DNA from: CAADGU01 sp964581605
GTDB taxonomy: Bacteria; Chloroflexota; Anaerolineae; Promineifilales; Promineifilaceae
Direction: 5' to 3'
Length of the DNA: 64,000 nucleotides
Assembly: GCA_964581605.1 (NCBI GenBank)
Contig: CAZOPF010000012.1
Coordinates: 14,948 to 78,947 of the forward strand
How positions within the stretch are numbered: the first letter of the stretch is position 1; every line of letters begins with the position of its first letter. Made by a program: the position numbers and the translations under genes. The notes below the pieces were generated by a model that was given only the letters and a program-made list of their open reading frames with translations, was not told the DNA's origin and made no database searches. This document shows, piece after piece, positions 1 through 8,077 of this stretch.

Positions 1-642
1 GGCCAGACGGCTATTGAGCGTGCCGAACGAACGGCGTACCTGGTCGGCCACCGGACTCAGCACACGCAAATAACGTACCAACGCCAGAATATAGGTGACC
101 ACAAAAAAAAGTGGCGCTAGAAGCAAAGAAGGATGATAGCGAGGCGCTAATAAAAGCGGCATGAGGATAAAATTAGCGGAGCCGATGACGAGATTGATAC
201 CTGGATTGAGCATCAGGTTAATTTCATGCACATCATTGGTGGCACGGGCCATTGTATCACCCACCGGACGCATATCATGGAACGTCATGCTTTTGCCCAG
301 CAGGTCTACGTAAAATTCCTGGCGCATATCCCGCTCTAACCGCTCCCCCAGAACAGCACTGGAAAAGTTGCGCCCTAATTGCAGCACCGCCCGCACCAAC
401 TGGCTGAGAATGATCATCACGGCCGTCCATGCAATTACATCCATATCTGGCGGCTCGGCTAAGGCGGCATCAAAAGCAGTGCCTGTCAGCACAGGAATGA
501 CGGCCGCCAGTGCCGCATTGCCAAACGCACCAATGAATACGCCCAGAATGAGCAATTTGTGCCGCCGTAAATGGGAAAATACCCACCGACCTGGTGAGTG
601 CCGGTCAGAGGTTTGAGGGGAATCAATTGCAAATTCGGTCAA
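1..642 (-). CDS. ABC transporter, permease (type 1 TM) domain, partial
   Basis: The reverse strand reads without a stop to the window edge, so only the N-terminal ~214 residues are present. The product begins LTEFAIDSPQ and carries hydrophobic segments near residues 30-50, 75-95 and 165-190. An ERDMRQEFYVDLLGKSMTFHD stretch followed by GDTMARATNDVHEI is typical of the first intracellular loop of ABC exporter membrane domains (ABC_membrane, type 1). I chose the TTG at 642 because GGAAGG lies eight bases upstream and no ATG in this frame is close. The ATP-binding domain would lie beyond the left edge. The substrate cannot be told; lipid or multidrug export is usual for the family. Confidence 0.8.
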   Translation of the reverse strand, partial: MTEFAIDSPQTSDRHSPGRWVFSHLRRHKLLILGVFIGAFGNAALAAVIPVLTGTAFDAALAEPPDMDVIAWTAVMIILSQLVRAVLQLGRNFSSAVLGERLERDMRQEFYVDLLGKSMTFHDMRPVGDTMARATNDVHEINLMLNPGINLVIGSANFILMPLLLAPRYHPSLLLAPLFFVVTYILALVRYLRVLSPVADQVRRSFGTLNSRLA

Positions 643-750
643 GATATGAACCTTCCATGATTTTGGCGGCAATTATCCCACAAAATAACAGGGGCTGACA
701 GTTTTTGCTCTTCAGGATTTGCTGAAGTTGGGCGTGATGCGCGGCAAAAT

Positions 751-1356
751 CTATGCACGATGTAGCACGGCCGTATGCCGCACGGTGTAGAGGGGGCCTT
801 TGGGAGTAAGCTGGCTCTCTATCAGGCGGATGTCATGGACGGTAAAAGGCAGTGGGCTGATGGGGAGTTGCCAGTTGAAGGTGGGAGGGATGCGGCGCGA
901 AGTGGCTTTGGATTGACCGTCAGCCACCCGGCCAATGGTCAAATGGGCACTAAATGGTTTGTCTTCCGCCGCCCAACCCAACGGGACCAATCGCTCATCC
1001 AATTCCTGTTTCACAGCCAATAGAGCTTGATTATCGCCGGCTACACCTACCCAGATGACACGCGGCCGTTTGGGATTGGGAAAACAGCCCAACCGCTCTA
1101 ATTGCAGTGAAAAAGGGGTGTGACGGGCGGCCAATTGGTCTAGCTGTTGTGACAGAGGCAGGAGTTGAGTCACGGCCGTGTCTCCTAAAAACCGCAATGT
1201 CAGGTGCATATTCCCCGGCTGCACCCACCGCACCGCCCGGGACAACACCGTGTGCGGTGGCAATTGCCCGGCTAACAGATTACTTACCCGGCCCAACTCT
1301 TGTTTAACATCTGCGGGCAACTCAATCGCCATAAAGGCACGAATGTTGGCAGACAT
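751..1356 (-). CDS. thpR: RNA 2',3'-cyclic phosphodiesterase (2'-5' RNA ligase family)
   Basis: This encodes a 2H phosphoesterase of ThpR/LigT type, which opens 2',3'-cyclic phosphate ends of RNA and can join tRNA halves in vitro. The two catalytic HxTx motifs are visible as HLTL at residues 51-54 and HLTI at 138-141. The length of about 201 residues fits the family. The open frame extends 14 codons further upstream, but the ATG at 1356 (MSANIRAFMAIELP) matches where family members begin. No operon partner lies on the same strand. Confidence 0.88.
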   Translation of the reverse strand: MSANIRAFMAIELPADVKQELGRVSNLLAGQLPPHTVLSRAVRWVQPGNMHLTLRFLGDTAVTQLLPLSQQLDQLAARHTPFSLQLERLGCFPNPKRPRVIWVGVAGDNQALLAVKQELDERLVPLGWAAEDKPFSAHLTIGRVADGQSKATSRRIPPTFNWQLPISPLPFTVHDIRLIESQLTPKGPLYTVRHTAVLHRA

Positions 1357-1677
1357 ATCAAATCCAACTACCTGTTTCACCAAACGACGCGGCCGCAAAA
1401 GCCAATATCAGCGGGAATGTCACATACACCCGGATATCAATGCCCCACACCGCTAATAATATCAAGGAGCTATTCATCTCGTCACAACCTTTTCATCTCA
1501 TGCCCACGTTCGTCGCTATAACTTTGATCATAACACAACGATCGCTTTCTGTGTGTGAGCCAGCCATCAGCAGCCACAAGCAGCCTCACCAACCTATTTG
1601 CCCAATCTGCACCCGTCGGTGAAAATAAGTCGTGACAGGTAATCGGTGATCGGTAATCGGTGTACGGAGGTTGGTTT
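1357..1677. other. intergenic region between thpR and the DUF3352 gene
   Basis: I see no convincing gene in this divergent spacer. Open frames across it are short and lack family signatures. It contains a loose heptad-like stretch (around 1560-1590, repeats of cagc-type words) and a clearer heptad array just before the next gene. Confidence 0.5.
1632..1667. repeat. 7-base-period array (unit about ggtaatc)
   Basis: Four consecutive imperfect copies of a seven-base unit (ggtaatc, ggtgatc, ggtaatc, ggtgtac) end at the ribosome binding site of the gene starting at 1678. This is one member of the short-period array family found throughout the window. Confidence 0.7.
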
Positions 1678-3204
1678 ATGCAGAATTCGCGGCGATTGGG
1701 GATTATCATGGGTGTAGTCGTGGGGCTGGTTGTGTTAGCGATTGGCGCGTTTTGGCTGCTGCCCCGTTTGTTGGGTGTGGATGAAGATGCCATTATCCAG
1801 CATATGCCGGAGGAGACGGCCGTCTTCGCCACCGTCAACCTCCTCAACCTGCAAGATAGCGCCAGCCGCCAAACGGCCGTCGCCTTTGAAGATGTTTACA
1901 ACAGCGCCGACATCCCTTTCAACCCTGCTGACCCCACCACCATTTTTAACGGGCTGGACAACGCCCTCCACTCGTTGGCCGGGGTAACGGTGAGCGAAGA
2001 TGTACGGCCGTGGGTAGGCGCCACTATCGGCGTAGGGTTTCTGCCGCCCGGCGCAGATGGACAACCACGCTGGTTATTAGCCGCTACTGTGCGTGATGAA
2101 GCCGGAGCGTCCGCTTTTGTGGAAAAAGTGAACGGCATTGGGCAAGGCACGGCCGTCCAACAAGACAATCTCGTGCTGCTCGCCTCAGACCCGGCCACAC
2201 TGGCCGCTGCCCAGGCCGCGCCGGATAGTTTAAGCCTGGCCGACTCCCGCCGTTTTCAGGAAACCATAAGCCAACTGCCCGAAAAGCAGGCCGCCATCCT
2301 CTATGTGAATATGGCTGAGATAGGGCCGTTGTTGGACACGGCCGTAACCGGCGCTGAGGCTGGCATCCTGGAAGCCATACGGGGCACCCTGCCCACTTAC
2401 ACTTCGGTGGGGCTGGCCGCCCACGCTACCGACGATGGGATTCAAATTGAGATGGTGGGCCTACACGAACCGTTAAATGAAACCCAACGGGCCTGGCTGG
2501 CCGCCCAAACGGCCGTGCCCACCACTGACGCCCATTTACCGGCAGATACGGCCGTCTACCTCACCGGGCAGCGGCTCAACCTGCTTTGGCAACTGCTCAA
2601 AGGCTCATTGGATGGTCTGGGTTACAGCGCCGCCGACGTGGACGAAGCCACCGAACTGTTCGCCGGTTTATTTGGCTTCAACCCGGACAGTGACCTGCTC
2701 GCCGCGCTGGATGGGGAGTTCGCATGGGCAGTGATACCGGCTGAGGGGGGCACGGCCGTGCCCGATATGAGCGCCATCCTCCTGGCAGAACACAACCAGC
2801 CAGACGATCTCGTGACGCAGGCTGCATCCCTGGCAGCGGGGCTGGCCCGGCTTGGTTTTACGGCCGAAAGCGGCGACGGGGTATATCAGGTGCATGATGC
2901 TGACGGCCGTCCGTTGGCTGCCTATGCCGTGGACGGGGCACTGGTGATTGTGGGAACAGATGTAGCCGGGGTGACGGCCGTGACCACGGCCACCGACACC
3001 TTACACACAGCCCCTACTTACCAGGGTATTTGGGCACATCTGCCGCAAGGGGCCAAACCGCTGCTTTTTGCTAACATCAGCCAGTTAGCACCGCTGCTCA
3101 CCCTCGACCCGGAAACACTGCCCATTACCCAGGCCGTGATGGGCACAGCCAGTGATGAAGCCGTTTCTCGCGCCACTCTCATTCTCATCCACAAGGAAGA
3201 ATAA
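1678..3204 (+). CDS. DUF3352 domain-containing membrane-anchored protein
   Basis: The 508-residue product begins MQNSRRLGII and has one N-terminal membrane anchor (about residues 8-28). A long extracytoplasmic region follows, matching the DUF3352 pattern (opening with a PEETAVFATVNLLNL-like strand, then alternating Ala-rich helices and a KPLLFANISQL-type end). The ATG at 1678 is preceded by GGAGG at 1666-1670; a GTG 18 bases earlier overlaps that site and is rejected. The function of DUF3352 proteins is not established. The next gene, a sensor kinase, starts five bases downstream, so the two may be cotranscribed. Confidence 0.8.
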   Translation: MQNSRRLGIIMGVVVGLVVLAIGAFWLLPRLLGVDEDAIIQHMPEETAVFATVNLLNLQDSASRQTAVAFEDVYNSADIPFNPADPTTIFNGLDNALHSLAGVTVSEDVRPWVGATIGVGFLPPGADGQPRWLLAATVRDEAGASAFVEKVNGIGQGTAVQQDNLVLLASDPATLAAAQAAPDSLSLADSRRFQETISQLPEKQAAILYVNMAEIGPLLDTAVTGAEAGILEAIRGTLPTYTSVGLAAHATDDGIQIEMVGLHEPLNETQRAWLAAQTAVPTTDAHLPADTAVYLTGQRLNLLWQLLKGSLDGLGYSAADVDEATELFAGLFGFNPDSDLLAALDGEFAWAVIPAEGGTAVPDMSAILLAEHNQPDDLVTQAASLAAGLARLGFTAESGDGVYQVHDADGRPLAAYAVDGALVIVGTDVAGVTAVTTATDTLHTAPTYQGIWAHLPQGAKPLLFANISQLAPLLTLDPETLPITQAVMGTASDEAVSRATLILIHKEE

Positions 3205-3209
3205 CCGGC

Positions 3210-4506
3210 ATGGGACCACCCAAAGAAGTTGGCCCCAAAGAAGTTGGCCCCTATCAACCCTGTCGCGTCTTTCAGGAAGCCGAACAGCAAGAACGGTTTA
3301 CTAACCGCACGCTGAACATCGTAGTCATTGCCCTCACATTGATAAGCTACCCGCCGCTGCTGCTAGACGCTACATTTTATGATCTGCCCGTCCCCCACAT
3401 GTTGCTGATCTCAGGCTCCGGCATTCTCTATAGCTTCGTCGGCATCAGGGGCATGGTTTGGTTTGAGCAGAAAAGCGCCAGCCGGCCCTGGCTCATAGCT
3501 GTTTATTTTCTTTTGGTGGGCAGCATTATTGCATTTACTTTTTGGATCATAGAGGGATTTGAGAACAATGCCTGGCTGCTGATTCTGCCGGTAGCAGCCC
3601 AAAGTCTGGCGTTATCCAGAATGGGCACGGCCGTTGTCTGCATCAGCTTATTGAGCCTTATTTACTTCATTTTTCTGCGCGATGTGCCCCCGGCAAATGC
3701 ACTACAGGCGATGATGCAAATCACCGCCTCCATGATATTTACGCTCATCTTTACCTATATTGCCTTACGTGAGCCGCCGCCCGTGAGCGTATTGCCCATC
3801 TGGCCGGGGAATTGCGGGCGGCCAATTTGCGTCTGGCGGAATATGCGGCCCAGGCTGAAGAATTGGCAACTACCAGGGAACGCAACCGTCTGGCGTGCGA
3901 AATCCACGATAACCTGGGGCATTATCTCACCGTCATTAACGTGCAGCTTGAAGCGGCGCAAGCCATCATGAGCGAAAACCCAGAAAAAACGGCTGACGCT
4001 CTGCGAAAAGCGCAGAAACTCACCCAGGAAGGGCTGTCTGCTATTCGCCACTCCATCAGTGCCTTGCGTGAATCCCCTCTGGAAAACCAGACCTTGCACC
4101 AGGCCGTAGAACTTTTAGTTTCTGAAACGCAGCAGGCCGGGCTAAAAGCGGAACTGAAGAGTATAGGCGAGCCAGTGGGGTTAGAACCCAAAGCCAACCT
4201 GTCGCTCTACCGGGCGATACAGGAAGGGCTGACCAATACGCGCAAACATGCCCAGGCCAGGCAAGTCATGGTGACGCTGGATTATTCTCACCCTGTTCAG
4301 GTGAAGTTATTGGTGGCGGATGATGGGGTGGGCACGGCCGCACCGGCAACCAGTGGATTCGGCTTGATAGGAATTCAAGAGCGGGTTGCAGTTATGGGGG
4401 AGGCGCAACGGCCGTTGCCAGCACACCTGGTGGGGGTTTCTTATTAACGGTCGTTATCCCTGCGGCTACCAGACCGCTCCGGCCAGCAACACCATCGCCA
4501 CAATAA
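3210..4506 (+). pseudogene. sensor histidine kinase (HisKA_3/DesK-LiaS type), two frameshifts
   Basis: The N-terminal part (3210-3771) encodes about five membrane helices. The kinase core continues in a second frame with a coiled coil, the phosphoacceptor region RNRLACEIHDNLGHYLTV and an ATPase domain (ADDGVG, GFGLIGIQERV). The C-terminal end (STPGGGFLLTVVIP) lies in a third frame ending at 4504-4506. Both breaks are explained by loss of a single G: at about 3773, where GAG GCC would be expected, and in the G run at 4396-4400. Either the gene is decaying or the assembly has two homopolymer errors. A 15-base in-frame duplication (KEVGPKEVGP) sits at the N-terminus. No response regulator is adjacent. 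Confidence 0.75.
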
Positions 4507-4837
4507 AGATAATACACAAGATCAAGGCCGGAATGAGAATCTGGGCTTTACCTGTGGCAGGCAACCGACGAGCAGGCAGGTTGATTTCTGTTTGGTGGCG
4601 ATAAATGGGGCATTGCGTATGCTGGTACGTCAGGCAATAAGTGCGTTGGTGTTCGGCTTTCACTGTAGCCGCCGGTTTTACATGATAGCAGCAATTTTCG
4701 TGGGTAACGTAAGAACGAGCGGTAACGGGGTCTTCCCATGAGCCAAGGTAGGGGCACACATGCACGGCCGGTTTGGGCATCGGCTCGGCATTGTTCTGGT
4801 TTTTGTCTGTTTCTTGCCGCCTGGTGTAATTGGTCAT
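4466..4837 (-). CDS. small cysteine-rich CPYLG-motif protein with C-terminal membrane anchor
   Basis: The 123-residue product has a conserved-looking zinc-site style core: CPYLGSWEDP, then NCCYHVKP, then HQRTYCLTYQHTQCPIY. A basic linker and one C-terminal transmembrane helix (about residues 98-121) follow. The same CPYLG...C...HQ..CL...CP pattern recurs, to my knowledge, in Chloroflexota proteins and often lies next to LysM domains, so a metal-bound extracytoplasmic or regulatory module is plausible. The function is unknown. Its 3' end overlaps the repaired end of the convergent kinase gene by about 40 bases. Confidence 0.7.
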   Translation of the reverse strand: MTNYTRRQETDKNQNNAEPMPKPAVHVCPYLGSWEDPVTARSYVTHENCCYHVKPAATVKAEHQRTYCLTYQHTQCPIYRHQTEINLPARRLPATGKAQILIPALILCIIFIVAMVLLAGAVW

Positions 4838-5016
4838 AAGTTCCCAACGGCCGTTCCTGCATCCATATCCCTATGCCAAACGACCAATCCGCCGGTAACT
4901 TACCATACCCCCCTGCCCAATCCGGTAAAGGTGCGGTGAAATCAACGTATACGTCCCGTAACAAATTAACGGCCGCTGGGCTGCCCCCCTCCCACCTCTC
5001 CTCAATGCTTACCCCT

Positions 5017-6378
5017 CTATAGCCCTAGAAGTTGTTGCGCCAACAAAAAGTAAATAAGCAACCCGGTCGCATCCACAATGGTTGCAATCATCGGGCCGCT
5101 AATGACGGCCGGGTCAATGTGGAAACGGTCAGCCAGCGTAGGCACCAGGGTGGCCACTGTGGTTGACCAGACCACAACGGCCGGTAAAGTCAGCCCTACC
5201 ACCACTGAAATGGGACCACCAACCTGTGGGAAAAAGAGCCGGATGTACAAAATTCCAACCAGGCTCATAGCGCCGCCCAGAAGCAGTCCAACAGAAATTT
5301 CGCGCCGCAGAGCGGAAAGAACATTGTTCAGCCGCAGCTCCTCCAGAGTAAGTGCGCGAATAATGGTGGCCACCGTTTGCGAGCCAGCATTCCCCCCCGT
5401 GCCAATGACCAGTGGGATGAAGACGGTGAGTACGACGGCCGTTTCTAACAGCTCCTGAAACAGGCTGGTAACCGTGCCGGTAAGCGTGGCGGCCAGGAAC
5501 AAAATGAGAAGCCATCCCACCCGCTTGCGGAAAACTTGAAAAATCGAAACGGCAAAATAGGGTTGGTCGAGCGGTTCAGAACCACCCAAACGCTGAATAT
5601 CCTCCGTTGCTTCTTCTTCCAGCACATCCAAAATATCATCGGCCGTCACCACACCCAGCAGCCGCTTCTGCTCATCCACCACTGGAATCACAAAAAAGTC
5701 ATACCGGGAAACCAGTTCCGCCAACTCTTCCTGATCCGCATTCACCGGCGCAGAAACAACGGATGTGTTCATAATGGATTCAATGGTCGCTTCAGGTCGG
5801 GCCATGATCAGTTTACGCAAGGGAACCAGGCCAATCAGTCGGTTATCTCTATCAACCACATACAGGTAATGCAAGGTTTCAGCGTCTTCCAATGCACGCA
5901 AATAATCAAAGGTTTCGCCCACTGTCCACTGGCGGCGCAGAGCAACCACATCACGCGCCATCAAACGGCCGGCCGTTTGCTCCTCATAGCCTAATGATCT
6001 TTGCACTTCGGCCGCTTCTTCTGGCTCCATCAGGCCAATTAAACGGTCCGATACCTCATCAGGCAAATCTTCCAGAAATTCAACGGCGTCATCAACTGGC
6101 AGTTCTTCGAGCAAATCGGCCAGCCGCTCATCAGCCACTTTATCTACCAGCTCTTGCCGCACAGGGCTGCCCGTTTCATCCAGCACCTCGCTGGCCACAT
6201 CCACCGGCAGCAGTTCAAACAGGGTCACAGCATCGGCCGTATCCAATTCATCTAACAAGACGGCAATATCAGCCGGGTGTATTTGGGCTAACTGTGCCTG
6301 TAAAGCGTCTATTTGTTGGGACTCAATCAGTTGTTCAATCGTTTCTACTTCTGGTGGGGTGCTGGCTGTTTCCGTCAA
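5017..6378 (-). CDS. mgtE: magnesium transporter MgtE
   Basis: The 453-residue protein has the full MgtE layout: an N-terminal superhelical domain (about 15-130, rich in LLEELPVDDAVEFLEDLP-type repeats), two CBS domains (about 135-255) that sense Mg2+, and five membrane helices (about 280-450). The channel signature PLVIGTGGNAGSQ is visible. It imports Mg2+ across the cytoplasmic membrane. Translation probably starts at a TTG at 6378, ten bases after AAGGAG; there is no nearby ATG. A TATAAT -10 box lies about 50 bases upstream. The gene is monocistronic. Confidence 0.93.
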   Translation of the reverse strand: MTETASTPPEVETIEQLIESQQIDALQAQLAQIHPADIAVLLDELDTADAVTLFELLPVDVASEVLDETGSPVRQELVDKVADERLADLLEELPVDDAVEFLEDLPDEVSDRLIGLMEPEEAAEVQRSLGYEEQTAGRLMARDVVALRRQWTVGETFDYLRALEDAETLHYLYVVDRDNRLIGLVPLRKLIMARPEATIESIMNTSVVSAPVNADQEELAELVSRYDFFVIPVVDEQKRLLGVVTADDILDVLEEEATEDIQRLGGSEPLDQPYFAVSIFQVFRKRVGWLLILFLAATLTGTVTSLFQELLETAVVLTVFIPLVIGTGGNAGSQTVATIIRALTLEELRLNNVLSALRREISVGLLLGGAMSLVGILYIRLFFPQVGGPISVVVGLTLPAVVVWSTTVATLVPTLADRFHIDPAVISGPMIATIVDATGLLIYFLLAQQLLGL

Positions 6379-6401
6379 TTCTTTTTCTCCTTAAGGCATT
6401 T

Positions 6402-6434
6402 AGAAGTTCAACTTCTTGGGAGAAGCGGATTATA
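6402..6434 (-). promoter_or_regulatory. putative mgtE promoter -10 box and 5'-UTR inverted repeat
   Basis: On the minus strand TATAAT occupies 6434-6429. Just downstream is a perfect 7-base inverted repeat, AGAAGTT-G-AACTTCT (6416-6402), near the expected transcript start. It could be an operator or a 5' hairpin. No convincing -35 box was found, and no M-box riboswitch fits in such a short leader. Confidence 0.4.
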
Positions 6435-6456
6435 CTGTGCTTCATCAGGCAGGCAT

Positions 6457-6487
6457 AAAAAAAGCGGGACGTTGTATCCCGCTTTTA
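6457..6487 (-). terminator. rho-independent terminator downstream of the Fe-S carrier gene
   Basis: A 10-bp stem, AAAAGCGGGA/TCCCGCTTTT, with a 7-base loop is followed on the minus strand by a run of seven T. It lies 32 bases after the stop of the gene at 6519-6929 and separates it from mgtE on the same strand. Confidence 0.85.
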
Positions 6488-6518
6488 GCATTCATCAAAG
6501 GGTGACTAACTTTGAGCG

Positions 6519-6929
6519 TTAGCCGCCGCAGCCACAACCGCCGCTACTATGGGCCGCACCGGCGGCCGCGCTTTCTTTTGTTTTGAATGATGAGCCGCAG
6601 CCACAGGATGAAACGGCATTAGGGTTTTCAATTTTGAAACCACCGCCCATAATGCTATCTTCATAATCAATCGTGGCATTGCTTAAATACATCATGCTGG
6701 TGGGGTCCACAAACACCCGCACACCCGCAAATTCAATTAAATGATCATACGGCCGGGGCTCTGCCTCCAGAGCCATCCCGTATTGCATACCAGAACAACC
6801 ACCGCCCGCCACAAAAACACGCAAACCATGATCCGGCACGTTTTTCTGCACCAACAACGTCTTTACCATGTTCGCGGCCGCTTCCGTCAGGTAAATGCTT
6901 TCAATCGCTGTTTGTTCCATCAATTCCAT
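6519..6929 (-). CDS. erpA: iron-sulfur cluster insertion protein, IscA/ErpA/SufA family
   Basis: The 136-residue A-type carrier accepts a nascent Fe-S cluster and passes it to apoproteins. The three ligand cysteines are visible: C45 in GGGCSGMQY, and C109 and C111 in SCGCGSSF. The core length fits the family, but a Gly/Ala-rich tail of about 20 residues adds a second GCGCGG motif at the C-terminus, which is unusual. Start at 6929 has GAGG seven bases upstream. The symbol is tentative because ErpA, IscA and SufA cannot be separated by eye. The cluster-rich CO and formate dehydrogenases elsewhere in the window would be natural clients. Confidence 0.88.
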   Translation of the reverse strand: MELMEQTAIESIYLTEAAANMVKTLLVQKNVPDHGLRVFVAGGGCSGMQYGMALEAEPRPYDHLIEFAGVRVFVDPTSMMYLSNATIDYEDSIMGGGFKIENPNAVSSCGCGSSFKTKESAAAGAAHSSGGCGCGG

Positions 6930-7020
6930 GATATTTCCTCAATTCAACCCTGACAGATTTTTGAAGGATGTCAGGTATTGCTAATGTTTAGCCCGATTTT
7001 AACAACGAAGCGGACTCGTG

Positions 7021-7890
7021 TCAATTTTCATTAAACCGCAAAAACTGTTCTTCCACCCAGCCTAAAGTCCCATTACCTGTTGCCACTTGCCGCCAGATCA
7101 CACCGGCCCGGTTAGCACGCCCGGAATGTAAAATCACTATCTCCTTATCTTGTAGCACAATTAGATTTTGGCCGCCAGGTGACCGCCGCAGCCAGATAAC
7201 GCCACCGCCCAGATTGAGTACGGCCGTCTCCCCATCAATCGGCGTGGGTGTTACCGTCGGTGATGGCGTGGCCGTTGCGGTTGGCGAAGCAGTAGACGTT
7301 GGTGTACTGGTCACAGGCGTTGACGTGGCTAACGTTGAGTCGGCAGCAGGTGTGGCTGTTGGCGGGGACGGGGCCGCGTTATCAGCAGATTCATCTGGTG
7401 GCGCATCCTCGCCCGCCGGGGGGCCGCCAAAAGCACCGCTCGCTGGCGTCAGCGCCGCCGGCGTCAGCGCCGCCGGCGTCAGCGCCGCCGGCGTCAGCGG
7501 CGCATCAGGGTCAGGTGTGGGCTGCGGGGCTGGCAGTGCGCCGGACAGTGGCGTTTCTGTAACTGATGGTGTTTGGCCGCTGCTCGTGGGTATTACCAAA
7601 GGAAAGTCCCCAACGGCCGCCGCGCTTTCAGGTGACACGGCCGTTTCCTGCGGCTGCCGTTCTACCGGCACCCCCAACGGCACACCCGCCAGAAAAAAGC
7701 CCACAAACAACAGCAGCAGCGCCAGAGCATAGCCAGTAAACAGTTTCACCTGATAAGCAATGCGTGTCCCTCCCAGGCCAATGCGCGCAGCAAAACCAGG
7801 CGACTGGGCAATATACGCCAGAACAATCATCACAAAAGCACCTACAAAGGTGATGCCCATGCCAATCAACGTCCACGTTGGAAACCCCAT
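7021..7890 (-). CDS. membrane protein with Thr/Pro linker and C-terminal SH3-like domain
   Basis: The 289-residue product has two N-terminal transmembrane helices (about 7-27 and 45-70). A low-complexity Ala/Pro/Thr linker (about 75-220) includes a perfect LTPAA repeat. The C-terminal ~65 residues (VIWLRRSPGGQNLIVLQDKE ... GWVEEQFL) resemble a bacterial SH3 domain, a fold that often binds peptidoglycan. I infer a cell-envelope protein whose SH3 domain is held outside the membrane. No operon partner is present, and the function is unknown. Confidence 0.65.
   Translation of the reverse strand: MGFPTWTLIGMGITFVGAFVMIVLAYIAQSPGFAARIGLGGTRIAYQVKLFTGYALALLLLFVGFFLAGVPLGVPVERQPQETAVSPESAAAVGDFPLVIPTSSGQTPSVTETPLSGALPAPQPTPDPDAPLTPAALTPAALTPAALTPASGAFGGPPAGEDAPPDESADNAAPSPPTATPAADSTLATSTPVTSTPTSTASPTATATPSPTVTPTPIDGETAVLNLGGGVIWLRRSPGGQNLIVLQDKEIVILHSGRANRAGVIWRQVATGNGTLGWVEEQFLRFNEN
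7444..7500. repeat. 15-base in-frame tandem repeat encoding LTPAA
   Basis: Nearly four perfect copies of a 15-base unit (ggcgtcagcgccgcc) lie inside the linker of the minus-strand gene at 7021-7890. The unit keeps the reading frame, and copy number may vary between strains. Confidence 0.9.
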
Positions 7891-8005
7891 ACATCGGATT
7901 ATAGCCCGTTTGCAAAGAGGGCAAAAAACATGAGGGTTGGATATTAAACCTGTGGTATAAACAGGAGTTTATACGGGTAGAGACCCACCAGGATGATTAA
8001 GGAAA

Positions 8006-8062
8006 TAGTAGCTGGTAGCTGGTGGCTGGCACAAGCCACCCACCACCAGCCACCAACCACTA
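8006..8062. repeat. 7-base-period array with inverted partner
   Basis: The left half repeats tggtagc/tggtggc words. The right half is their reverse complement (ccaccagcc), so the RNA can fold into a hairpin. It ends 15 bases before the ATG at 8078 and sits in a divergent promoter region, so it is not a simple terminator. Confidence 0.7.
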
Positions 8063-8077
8063 TCACTGGGAGATAAC

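Noticed and set aside
4548..4964. A 138-codon minus-strand frame overlapping the CPYLG protein.
   Set aside because: Most of it is the out-of-frame reading of the better-supported cysteine-rich gene.
6379..6456. M-box magnesium riboswitch upstream of mgtE.
   Set aside because: The leader from the -10 box to the start codon is about 45 bases, far too short for an M-box. Only a small inverted repeat is present.
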